Shown one piece after another: positions 11,701-23,700 of a stretch of 64,000 nt of DNA; position 1 is the first letter of the stretch; each line of letters starts with the position of its first letter. The notes under the pieces are model-generated. The model ran no database searches. It was not told the origin of the DNA and saw only the letters and a program-made list of their open reading frames with translations. The translations under genes and the position numbers were made by a program. The stretch comes from Turbatrix aceti (lineage: Eukaryota; Nematoda; Chromadorea; Rhabditida; Panagrolaimidae), in assembly GCA_963969345.1 (NCBI GenBank), contig OZ017766.1, positions 6,634,001-6,698,000 on the forward strand, read 5' to 3'.

Positions 11701-14700
11701 AACTAATTGACAGGCCCTGTCCTGTCCTGTTCTGTTCTGTTGCGCCGATGGACACTGACTGACTGAGCCACGAAGGCAACGACGAGGAATTTGATACGAA
11801 AGCCTCCTACATAGATACATATATTTAGTTCGTTCGTCAGTTTCCAAATTACTAAGAACGAACTTGTTTGGAGGGGATCACCGCACTGAGAAGGCAAAAA
11901 CACGCTCTGCTCCCCCTCGAGGTGGTGGTGGTGGTGGTGGTGGTGATGATGTAATCCTGCCCAGAGACCGGGGTGCCGGAAAAGTACGACAACCGGGGGT
12001 CGGATTGCCAACAACGAAGGCAACGAAGACGACAACGAAGACAAAAACGAATTCAACGACGAGACGAACCCGGCAGTTTCCTGTCAAAAGAAGGGGTAAC
12101 TCTGGTTTATTGCAGCGGTTTTTGTTTTTTTTATCGCAGAAGAAATGAGAAAAGAGAAAGTACTATGAATCATCAGAACAATCACATACATCACCAGCTG
12201 AACTAAAACGAACGTATAAACTATGCGCGAGTGATTCAGGCAATAAACACAAAATCGAGAAAATCAGATCCAGCAATCTCATCGGATTGAAGTTTATTTA
12301 TTTATTTACAAAACCGAACGAACGGCTGCAAACTCGATACAAACAAACTCTGGCCAGAAAAATATTTAAAAATAAGCCAGATGCAAACGCATAAACAACG
12401 AAGACGGAGAAAAAAAAATATATAAAAATAGACTTCGGCGAATGTGTGTATGTTAAAATTAAATTTCTTCCAGAATTTTTTTACAGAGCAAAAGAGCGAG
12501 CTTGATCAGTCCAGATGTTTTTTTTCTTCTTCTTCTTTTCATTTTCTTGGGCAGACATGTGCGAGCTCCTCCGTTACAGCCGATGAAAAAAAAACCAGAG
12601 GAGAAATAAAATCTCAATCGGGAACTCGAACTCGAACGCAAACGAACGTTTGTTTGTACTTTTGTTTGCTCGATAGAGCTCCTGCGGGGGGGTTGAAATT
12701 CAACGTTGTCTTACATACGTCTTGTTTTGAAAAGTCATCGTAAAAGTCGCCTGGTTCCTGTCGGCTTTTTATGATTCAGTTTCGTCTCGTTTCGTTTGTT
12801 GCCTCGACGAGATATTATACAAACCTCCCAGCGTGCCATTGGATATGTATTGGCGCTAGTGGGTAAATTAAATAATAAAAAAAAGCTGGGGGAGCAAAGG
12901 TGCATTTGCGCGAGATATTCACCGAATTAGACCACAAAAGACGAGTAAATAAATATTTAGCAAAGAAAAAACAAACGAGCACGTCGGTTAAAAAAAAAGT
13001 GAAAAACAAGCATCGTATGTCCACACCGACGAAGCCGAAGTCGAAGTCGAAGCCGACCCCGACCACAACGGCATAATATAAATAGTATGTATACATAGAT
13101 CCACCGCCACAGGCAACATCCATCCAACAGACTGTGTCACATTTAATTAAAGTCATTTTTGTACATAATGCACAGTACATACATATACTTTTGACGACGA
13201 CTGTGCAAATACGATTAATTTGTGCCATCGCGTCATGTCATCTTTGGCCGGTTTTTTTTCTAGCCCCCGATCCCGGTGCACCTGTTTCTTCTGACATAAA
13301 AAAAAAAATATGTATTTGCGGCGAGCAGCATGAAAAAGTAAATGCAAGCACGAAACCTCGGTGCCGATTGATGTTTCAAGTTTGAAATTCTCAAATTCTC
13401 CACAGACACGCGTGCGTGCGCGCATGCATGGCATCTTTCCAGTTTTCTCGAAAGACATATGCGGCGTCTAATGAGGTCGACTTTGGCCAAAATTAGTCAC
13501 GTGGAGTCAGTCCAATGACTAATTTTTGTTGGATACGCAACAGTTTTAATTTTGACCAAAAAAAGGGGTAATTCCTAATTTCTTGATTGCCGACTAGCAC
13601 GGAACTAATGAGCATCCAAAAACTTTTAAGAAAAACAAATTCGTGCTAAGACGTCCTCCGATCGTACCTCTACCCCCAAAATTGAGTGTCCTCCCAAAAA
13701 ATTTTAAAATAAAAAATTTTTTTTTGGCATGTGGTCGTAAAAGTGCCAATCCCCCTCCCTTCCTTCTCAAATTGCAACACAACTTTCCAGTCCAGTGAAA
13801 ATCAAGCGAGTCACATTCACATTCACAATTTTGCTTGCTGTTCATTAAAATTTTTTTTTTGGTTGGTATTATATTAGATAAATAAAGGCGAAATCGAGGC
13901 TCGCCACGAATGGCCACGGGCTATTGACATGCCATCCAGGACAGCGAGAGCGCGGAGAGAGGTGTCAAGAATTTTAGATGAGCGTCAGCGTGCCTGCGCC
14001 CGCGCTCATGGCTATTCCCCGGGTCAGTCAGGCTGCTAGATACATACTTCTTTGAATTAGCGAGTATACTATAACTTTGGTCGAGACTTTTTTTTAGTAA
14101 TTCTAATCAGAAAACAGGGAGAAAAGACTGACTACGTAACCAATAACGAGAGTCCCGCGCAATTTGGTCCAGGTGGTATTTACATAAAACAGTGTGGTAG
14201 CAAAAACATATTATGAAGAAGTTTTATACGTACTATGTAACAATCGTTGGAGCGGAAGGAAGAGCGGCCAAAGTGCCCTCGGCACTTTTAGTATACGTGC
14301 GCAAAAGGTCATCAGCGCGAGAGACAGGTAACAGGTGCCGTCCCTGTCTGCTCCGTCGGGCACACCGTACCACCTTTTATTACAATGCAAGTCCCGACAG
14401 AGTTATATTTATGTAGTTATGTACAAGTTACGTAGTCACCCACCCCATCAAAAGCAGTTGGTTGGTTGGTTGGTCTATTTCACGCTCATGCTAACCAAAT
14501 GATGCATAAATGGCCGTAAGTCATTCCATGCCTTCGCTTTTACAGCTGTCGAACAGACGACCAGTTGAATGCTGTTGCAAATTATCCGTCCGGGCTTCAG
14601 CGTACCTGAATCGCTTCGGACAGCCTCAGGACGCCTAAGATTACGATCCAACCCTCCCCCCTTCTTTTGCGTGACGTGACACGCTGACAACTAAACTGAG

Positions 14701-17700
14701 TGGGAGGAGAAGCGCTCAAGTTACAACATATCCTGATGTGTTTTCGCAGAAACTGACACGGTGACTAACAAAAAAAGTCAAACGGACCGAAAACTAATGA
14801 GAAGTGAAAGTTAAAGTGAAAGCAAAAGCGACATTTTTAAACATTTTTGGACAGACTGCCCAAAGTTGTTGCCCGGATTGATTACTTATCCATCCCTCTG
14901 CTGTCCCCGGGACTCGACTCGAGCTTTTTGGCATCTGCCAGATGGCAAGGATGGCCTACCTTAGTGGGTGCCGGTTTGACGATTTGCGAAGCTGCCCTGT
15001 CAGCCGGAGTTTCGAGAGTCGTTGCGACGATCATTGTAAATAAATATGAATTTTGGACAGGTGAGAAAATTTCAAAGGTGATCAGGATCAGTCGGTCACC
15101 GCTGCCGTAGAAGAAGAACAAGAAAAAAAACAGTAGAAAAAAAAGTTGTTGTTAGCCAAGCCGCCACAGAAGAAGAAGAAGAAGAAGAAGAAGAACGAAG
15201 CGTAGTGTAGAAATATATTTAGAAGACAGAAAGAAGCCTGGTTGCTCCGGTCGTGCGCACAGGCTCGACGACGACGACGACGTGTATGCTCGGGGCGGCT
15301 GGGTGGCGTGATGTGCGGCAGCGCGTGTGCCTTCGCTGCCTCCGCTGTCGCCAGCCGCGCAAGCAAAAAAAAAGGGGTTGGGCACCGCTGCAGCAGCAGT
15401 GGCGCGGCGGCGGCAGCGGCAGCGGTGGTGCCGAAGGGGCAAATGAAGGCCAGGCGGCGGCGGCGGTGCGTATCATTCCCGGGTGATGAGTCCGCGTCTG
15501 ACAACGACAACGACAACGACGATGGCAAACAAAGCCGAGCGAGCTCGACCGGCATCTTCCGGGACGACACCCAGCTGAGTCTCCTTTCCTCACATTATCA
15601 ATCTCGTTCACGAACAACAGATAATATTCCAGCGAAAAATGTTTTTCATTCAGTCAGTTATTTTTCGTCATTCTGGGTACGGTAGCCTCTTAACTCGACA
15701 ATTAGTCCCCTTCGTCCTCTTCGACAGCACTTGCTATGCGTCCGCGTCCTTATCACACCAGTAGGGGTTCCTTCCGTCCTCCGTCGTCGACTGCTAACGA
15801 TTCTAATTCTCGACTCTCGACTCTTGACTCTCGACATTTCCTCGCTGACGGCTTCCTGCAGCGGTCATCATGACCTGAGGGGATCGTATTCGAGCGAGCA
15901 AACAACCGCAAAAAAATGCTGCTTTTTTACACCCTTGAAGGCATCCATCCGGAGCAGACTGACTCAGGTAAAAAACAAGAATTGACAGGACATTTGCATT
16001 TAAATGGATGCCACACCTCGTCTTCGTCCACTCCACGTCGGTCTCCCGGGAAAAACCCGAAGTCATTGACACTAACGTTGTTGACTGACGTCTGTCATGC
16101 TGATGCCAAAAATAATTCGTTCGTCCAAGAGAATAAGTTACTTACTAATTTATCTCAATGAATGGTAAATATTTTAAAACCTTGCAGCAGTGACAAAAAA
16201 AACCCGTAATTTTTTGGATACATACATAAAATGAGCTCCCCTCTCCGACTTCAGGAAAGAAGATTTTTATAACGGCACACGCGTGCGTGCGTGCGTGCGT
16301 GCCAGAGTCACCCTGCGGGAGGGGAGAAGGAGATATCCGTTCGTTTGCGAGAGCGAGACTCCATTTGTTCGCCAGTCAGATGCCAGCTATTTTTAATTAA
16401 TCAAGTCCTCTCTCTCTTTCTTTTTTTTTGAAAATTTGCGCGCTGCTGCAAAATCCGGCAGCGTCACAGAGTCCCCAAAATTGAATATAAATACATTACT
16501 CTTGGTATCGGAGAAAGGCAGACAAAGGGGGCTTCAGGTGAAAAAAAAACTCAGGTGAGCGTATAACCGGCAATTTTTTTTGAGATAGACGGCAGAAGAA
16601 AATAATACCCAAGTTAGCAAAAAAATGAACGTAAATAAATAAATAAACCAGACCGGTGATTAAAAACCACTACAGACCAGATGCGAAGGAAAAAAAGTGG
16701 GGGGCATGTACATAGACACCTGAGCAGCGCAGCATAAACACCTTGTTCGTTCATATTTTTGTTCCTGCGCGCGTGCCGCCGGTGGCACCACAGCCGACAG
16801 TGCCGACACTGACTTTGGTCGTTGTCATCGTCGTCGTCGGCGTCGGCGTCGGCGGCGGCGTAATGCAATGTTGTGTGTTAGCGATAACGAACGGAAGGAA
16901 AGCTGTCAACGTTGCCTTGACAACGTTTTTGCCACGTTTGCAAGTGACACGACTAACACCTTTATTTTCCTGCCGTCCTGCCTTCCTGCGCAGGCCGGTG
17001 AGGCGGATAAAAGTCTGTCTCCTACGGCACACGGCATACAGCTCGAATTGAATGCGAATGCACAAAACCAAAAAAAATATTTCCAAATGCCATAAAAAAA
17101 ATTTTTTAAACTCACAGAAAGGGCAGTGTCGCCCAGGAGCGAGCCCCCCTTGGAGGGCCCCTTGCGCTCTGTTTTCAGCTCCTGATGGGTACTGTATTGA
17201 CAAAAAATGGTCCTACCACGAATGGACATTGGAAAGTTTTCACTGACGTTGACGAGGCTGATGGCACCCGTGTCGTCGTCGTATTCGACGAACGCCTGAA
17301 TTTACAAAAAAATAAATTTCATTCATCCAAAAAACTGCTCACCTGATTTTTACCCTTGAGCATGAGATAATTGACCAGTTTGCCAAAAGGCATGCAAAAG
17401 TGGGTGAGTTCGAGTTCGGTCATATCAGAAGGGATATTTCTGATGTGGACGACCTTTGAATGAGGCGTCGACGTCGATGACGACGATTCTGTGGTCGCAG
17501 ACGGCGGAGGAGGGATCGGCTGGGGCGCAGGATAGGATAGGAGCATGTTGGACGTCGCAGTCGACGTCGAAGGCGTGTAGGCGGCGGCTGCGGCCGCGGC
17601 GGCAGCGACCGCCCGCTGCGCTACGGCGGCGACGACGGCTGGCGAAGGCTGGGGTGCTGGGACCGCTGCTTGGAGCAGATTCTGGTACGCCAGAGCGTGG

Positions 17701-20700
17701 GGATCCAACTTGGCCTGAAGAAATGAGGGAATGAAAGGGGATGGTGGAAGACAGGTGAGGACATTAGTTTTTTTGTTCGCAAACAAAAAAAAATTAAATT
17801 TTTTAAAATTTTTTCCGCAAACATTTTTGACCGTGTTCGCGAACGAATATTTACGAATGAACTTCAAACCATTTTTTTATAGATTTTGCTAAATTTAGTT
17901 TTTTCGAGTAGAAAAACAAAAAATTGGGTCGTTCAATTTTTTTTCACGTTTTGTATAAAAGTTTTGTTACAAATTCTTGCTCGTTTTTTTGCTTTTTTTA
18001 TCCCAATTTTTGTTCGTTTTTTTGGGTTAAAAAAAGTTTGTTCGCGAACAAACGCAAACAAATAAATTAAAAAAAATGTTCGCGAACGAACACGAACATA
18101 AAAAATTTGATTTGTTCGCAAACAAACAACAACATGAAAAATAAAATTTGTTTGTGTACAAACGCGAACATTTGCCCAAATCTGGTACCTACCTTCTTAG
18201 CGTCGGTATCGACGGTGAGTGAAGTCGGCGGCCTCACCAGACTCGAAGCAACGAACAACGCCGCACCGTTCGAGTGGTGCTCCGTCAGGGCACCGCCTGC
18301 TGTTCTCTGAAAACATAAATTTTAGCGTTTTATCTAGATAGTAAAAAAATTACTACTACCATCCCAGGTATGAGATTTTCCGTGATTTTAAGCCCCACAT
18401 TTAAAGTTAACGTGCCGAGCACTTTTTCAAAATTTATTCAAAATGACGCTACCAAAGTTGGAAAAGCTTTGAAAAATCCAGAGCCATTCGAAAGCGCCGC
18501 AGTTAAAACAATGAAAAAAAAAACTTGTTGCATTGCAAAGAGAGCAATTTGGTTGCCTCCTGTGAAAAGGTGCTCGTCCGAAAATATTTACATCAGAAAA
18601 TATTTTGGCTTTTCTTCGCAAAGCTTTCATTACGGGGCTCGCGTCGGAACCATTGTCCATTGTTTCCCCAAAAAAAGTGCCGTAGGCCTACGGCGCTTTT
18701 TTAGGAGGCACAAATCATTCCATTGTCGCATTAGACTAATTAAGCGGTCCCTTTCCTCAAAAACGCCGGGTACGACTAAAAATTATTTTTGAAAAAAAAA
18801 TTTGCGATGAGTAACTTTTGTAGTACAAAAATTTTTTTTTAAATTTTTATCCCCAAAACCTGGATTTATTTATGTATTTATTTGTGGTTATCAATTACCT
18901 TAGACATGTGGCGTTACGTATTGTATCCCTCGTGAATGAGGCGGATGAGACGAAAAGAACAATCAGGCAAACGACAACAACACTTTGTACCCCAAAAACG
19001 TATCATGCGTCTGTTTAACGGTGACCCAGAAAGCGAGCTTGGATAGCTTCAAAGAAGCGTGTTCGACGCGGCTAAAAATAGTACATAGTAACAAACGCTC
19101 AAAAGTATTACACATACAAACATTTTTGAAATAAACCGATCGCGTTTTGCTTCCAAAAAAAGGGTTTTTAAACCAAAAACAATGGTCAAACGCACAAAAA
19201 TGGGTACGTTCGTTTGTTCGTTCAACAACAGAATCTGGATTGAAATGGTTTAGGTTTTCAGAAGGTAACAGAAGCAACACAAAAAAAAGACAAGATGAAA
19301 AACTCGGATGCGAAGAACGAAGGAACAAAAGAAAACAGCATCAAGCGAGCTTGTCACCTGATATCCGACTACAAAAGGTGAAAGTTGTCTGACTCGCCCG
19401 GAGGACAGGTGAAGCAAGTTTATCTAAACCACCGCGAAAAGTTTAAAAGTTTCGAGGAATCGAGCTCGGACAAGTTTTTGAACCCAAACCAAAAAAAAAT
19501 AATTTTTTTTTAGGGTGCAACGAGAAAATAATTTGGTACTCTATTCCGTCAGAAAAGATCGCTTGAAAATTGGCGTGCCAAGTGACACTTCTCGGGGGCA
19601 AATTAGGCCAAATTACGAGTCCCCAACGGACCGGGCTGTTCTGCTCTGCTCGCCGACACGGACAACAACCAATACTACCACCACCATCATCGTTTTTGTC
19701 TTCGTCTTCGTGCTCGTATTCGTATTCGTCGCCGGAAGAACACCAACTTTGTTTCACCGTTTTTCACTCTTTTCTTTTTTTTTTCATTCGGAAAACAGAG
19801 CTTGTTTCCCGCGAAGGACACGCATCGCATCGACGCCAACGCTGACGCCGACGTTCGGTGAGTAACTCCGTGGCAGCTACACACTCACTCCCCGGCGAAG
19901 GGCCCCCCTTCGTTCCCAAGAAGGCAGGCTAGGAAGAGATGCGAGATGCAGCACAAATTCACGCACAGGCAATAATAGCATTTTTTTTTCTATCTATTAT
20001 TATTACGATCGACACCACCTGCATGCAATTCGGCTTGTGAACGGGGGCCAGAGTCACGGTAGTTTGAACAAAATTGGGCAATAGCTAATATTAGCGTCTG
20101 GATCAGGGATGGAGTGAACATTCGATTTTTTGTTCGTTTATGGACGAAATTTGTAAATAAAAATTGGTTCATAAACACCAGCGAATGTTCGTTCGCAAAA
20201 ATGTTCACGTTCGTGAACGAACATCAAACATTGTTTTTATACCATTTTAACCAAATTTTGTTCATTCAGGCAAAAATATTCAAATTTTTTTAAAACTATT
20301 TTTCTACACTTTTTCAAAAAATCTGAACAATTTTTTTTGTAGTTTTCTGTATCAACGTTTTTGACTAAATTTCTTTAAATATGTATACACAAAATTGGTT
20401 CTCATTTTGTTCTTTTTATCTGTCTGAAAAATTTAGAAAACTTTATTCACGAACGAACACAAACGTTCACTCCTTCCTTATCCTGATACCCCAAAAAATG
20501 AAACTTGCCAGAATCAGGTAACATAAATTATTTTAAAAAATCAAACAGAAGAAAGATAAAAAACAGGTAAACGCAATTTGATTTCTGACAAAAAAGAAAG
20601 GAACCTGTAATGAAATTCTGCCCAAAAAATCAAAAAAATGAAATCTACCATAAATTTTGTAAAAAAATCAAACAAGAAAAAGATAAAAAAAAACAGGTAA

Positions 20701-23700
20701 GAACAATTTGATTTGATGTCTGTATGACAAAAAAGAACCTGAAAACACATCACTCATTCACCGTGTCGAAATCAAACACAGAAAACCGCCGGTCGTCAGT
20801 CAAGTCAAGTCACCGCTGACCGTGTTTGTTGATTCAGTGGCAAATTTATAGGGATCTTTCACACACGCACGAACACAAACACACAAACTCTGACAATGAA
20901 TAAATGTACTGTCCCTCATCCAGCACTCAATTCTCAATCAATCTCGCCAGGAATACATAAATAGTATACATACACAAAAAAGGAAACTGTTTTGAACAGT
21001 TATAATGTTGTTGTCTGATCAGGTGACATTGCTGACGTTGACTCAAGCATTGGCCAGGTTTTGGCCGAAGCAAATATGTAAATCAACAAATAAATAATAA
21101 TATTACTAAATATATCCCCGGTCACAAAAGTGACCGATGCGCGACGGAACCAACAAAAGAAGACAAAACCACCCAGGTGCCTGCACCGGTAAATGGCTTG
21201 AACACCCATTCTGACTACCGGTAAACTCCGGTGGGATGTCGATCAATCAATGCGCTCCCGCAACCGAGGGAGGGAGGAAAGCCTCGAGTCAGTAAACATT
21301 GGCTTAGCGTGGTGCTTCAAACCTACGGACAACCTGCTTCACCCCTTCCGCTTCCACCGACAGATGCGGCTCTTGACAGCAGCGGTACGTGGTCCTCGAC
21401 AGTCCTCGGTAATGCGCGGGCGGAAGAGCAAAAAAATGCTATTTATTGGCTGGTGAAGAAGGCATTTTTTTGATTTTTTTGCAGGTGAGAGAGGTGCTTA
21501 CTATAATAATGGGAAAAGGTCAAAAAAAGGAAAGGCAGTCAGACGTTGCATAAAAAAAGTGTCGGACAGTGGCCAGTTTTTTTATTGGAAGGAAGATTGT
21601 CGGCGAAAAAAATTACAGCTAGCGCCCCAAATATCAGGAAGCCAAAACATGCACCGTAAAAAAATTTGTTAACGTACAAAAAATATCACAAACAAAAAAG
21701 TACAGATGTTAAGATGCCAATGAGCCCAAAAATCAAACAAATGAATCCCACATCAAAGAAACGATGCCGCAGACAGACGACAAATGCGTGAAAAAAAAAG
21801 TATGAAAACTGTTTGTCTTCGAAAAACAGAAAATAAATAGAAAACAGAGAACAAACGACCACCACCACCGGCGGCGCCGATCATCAATTCTTCGCCCCCC
21901 CCCCTCCTCCCAACGAGTTCCCAAACCCGTGATATAATACATGCAATTATAGTATACAAAATTGGCTGCTGGGGGGCTGCATCAAGACGCTGCAATCACC
22001 CGGGAAAGCAAAGCAAAAAATAAAATCGTAAAAAGACAACCATTTCTCCAGACTCCTCAGAAAATGTCGTCGTTTCTCAAAAATCAATGTGGCTTGTACC
22101 GGAGGTAGTTACTGCCTGCGAGGCAATAGCAAACATCACTCCTCGTCTCCCTCCGCGTCGTCCCTCATCGATGCGATGAGAAATGAACTCACGGGTAACC
22201 AGAAACGTTACAAAAACGGGACCGTGTAGGGGGGGAAACTGTAAACAGAAAAATTTTGAGAAGAAGCATACATAAATGCATGCTTGATCGGAGAAAGCTA
22301 ATGATTAAGCTGACAGATCTGTCTCCAGGTGCCCAGGTGCCTGGAGAAAAAAATTCACCTGTCAAAGGAGCGATAATTGTTATTTAATTAATTATATTAA
22401 TTATATGATTTTGGAAAAAAAGTGCACAAGCAAAAACAATTTCTGGAGTGGTTTCCTGAAACACTACGAAATTTTTTTTTTCTTCAAGTGGGAAAAATAG
22501 GATCGAGGTGTTGGTATTGGGCCGGGCCAATTCAAATCAAGCTCTCATATCGGACAGGACCCGGAGAAGGAGAATGAGAATGAAGCCTCCCGTCTTGTTT
22601 CGTTTCTCGGTCGATTTTGCTGTCAGCGAGCATACGCTGGACTCCTTCGCACCTTTTTTCCTTTCCTCTCTCAAATCAGTCTCGTCGTCCTCGTCTTCGT
22701 CCCGATCATCGCATTACCACTCTAAGTGCTCCTCGAGAGCGTTCCTGTAACAATCGAGACATTCTGATTCACACCAGAAGAAGAAAAAGAAAGAGATGAG
22801 GACAAAAATTTGTGCGTTGGGGAGAAAAAAGTAGCATACATATTTTTTAGATCAGGAGCAGATAGGTGTTTGTGTGCGAACAAATTCAAATTTTTTTTGA
22901 ACAAAATCGGCACCCAAATTTGTTGATTTAAAAAAAATAAAAAAAATGTTTTTTGAAAATGTTTGTATTTGAGAAACGATGGAAAAAAAGTTGCTCGACT
23001 TTAAAAAAAATTATAAAAAAGTGAAAAAAAACAGATTATACAAATTTACCTATTTTTATCCAGATGAACAAAATTTTGCCAAAACGGTAAAAAAGTGTGT
23101 TTATTCGTGTTTGCGAACGAACGTGCAACAAAATTTTCACGTTCGTTCGTTCGTTCAATTTGTTTTAAAAACAAAATTTTCAAAATGCTATGAGCAACAA
23201 AAAAAACGGTTGTTCACCCCAGACTGATCAAATTGCGTGACATTTGGGTACCTACGAAGCTCCGTTCAACGGCAGCGGCCAGCACAATGACTCAGGCGGG
23301 GCCGAATCATCTCCATCGCATTCGCCTTCGAATTCGAATTCTCCTTTGCCCGTGCCGTGAGTCAGTCAGTCAGTCAGAATTCCCGTCTCCGCTACTAAAC
23401 CAAAAAAAAATAAAACCAACGCTAGACCAGACCGGTAAGCAGTCAGAACAGGAAAAATAAAATTTAAAAAACAGAAACAGAAACATAAGCTGCAAAAGGA
23501 GGCAAACACGCTTCACAACGTGTTATTAGCCGCGAGGGAATCATACGTGAGTCTGAGTCGTCCATTTTTGCCCCCCGACAAACGTTAGTTAACATTATAA
23601 TACGCGAGAGTTGAAGTGTTGGAGCGCAGGCGAGTGAGTGCCGTGGTAACTAACCCATTACATAAATATACAGCGTTGTCGTCGTCGTCGTCGCTGTCAA

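Larger units (their letters stand above)
6489..17115 (-). other. 10.6-kb PTB intron
   Basis: The interval separates the RRM1 exon from the linker exon. It holds three MITE copies (7924-8316, 9130-9598, 9975-10353) and many simple repeats: CAG near 7706-7730, GGCAAC near 11434-11471, GAA near 15168-15195 and GTGC near 16280-16302. I see no coding exon with recognisable homology. The phase mismatch at the linker exon implies that a small exon may be hidden here. Open frames of 60-160 codons in this interval are low-complexity or lie on both strands at once. Confidence 0.6.

Noticed and set aside
15088..15685. Ala/Ser/Arg-rich open frames on both strands
   Set aside because: They arise from GC-rich trinucleotide repeats in a PTB intron and overlap each other on opposite strands.
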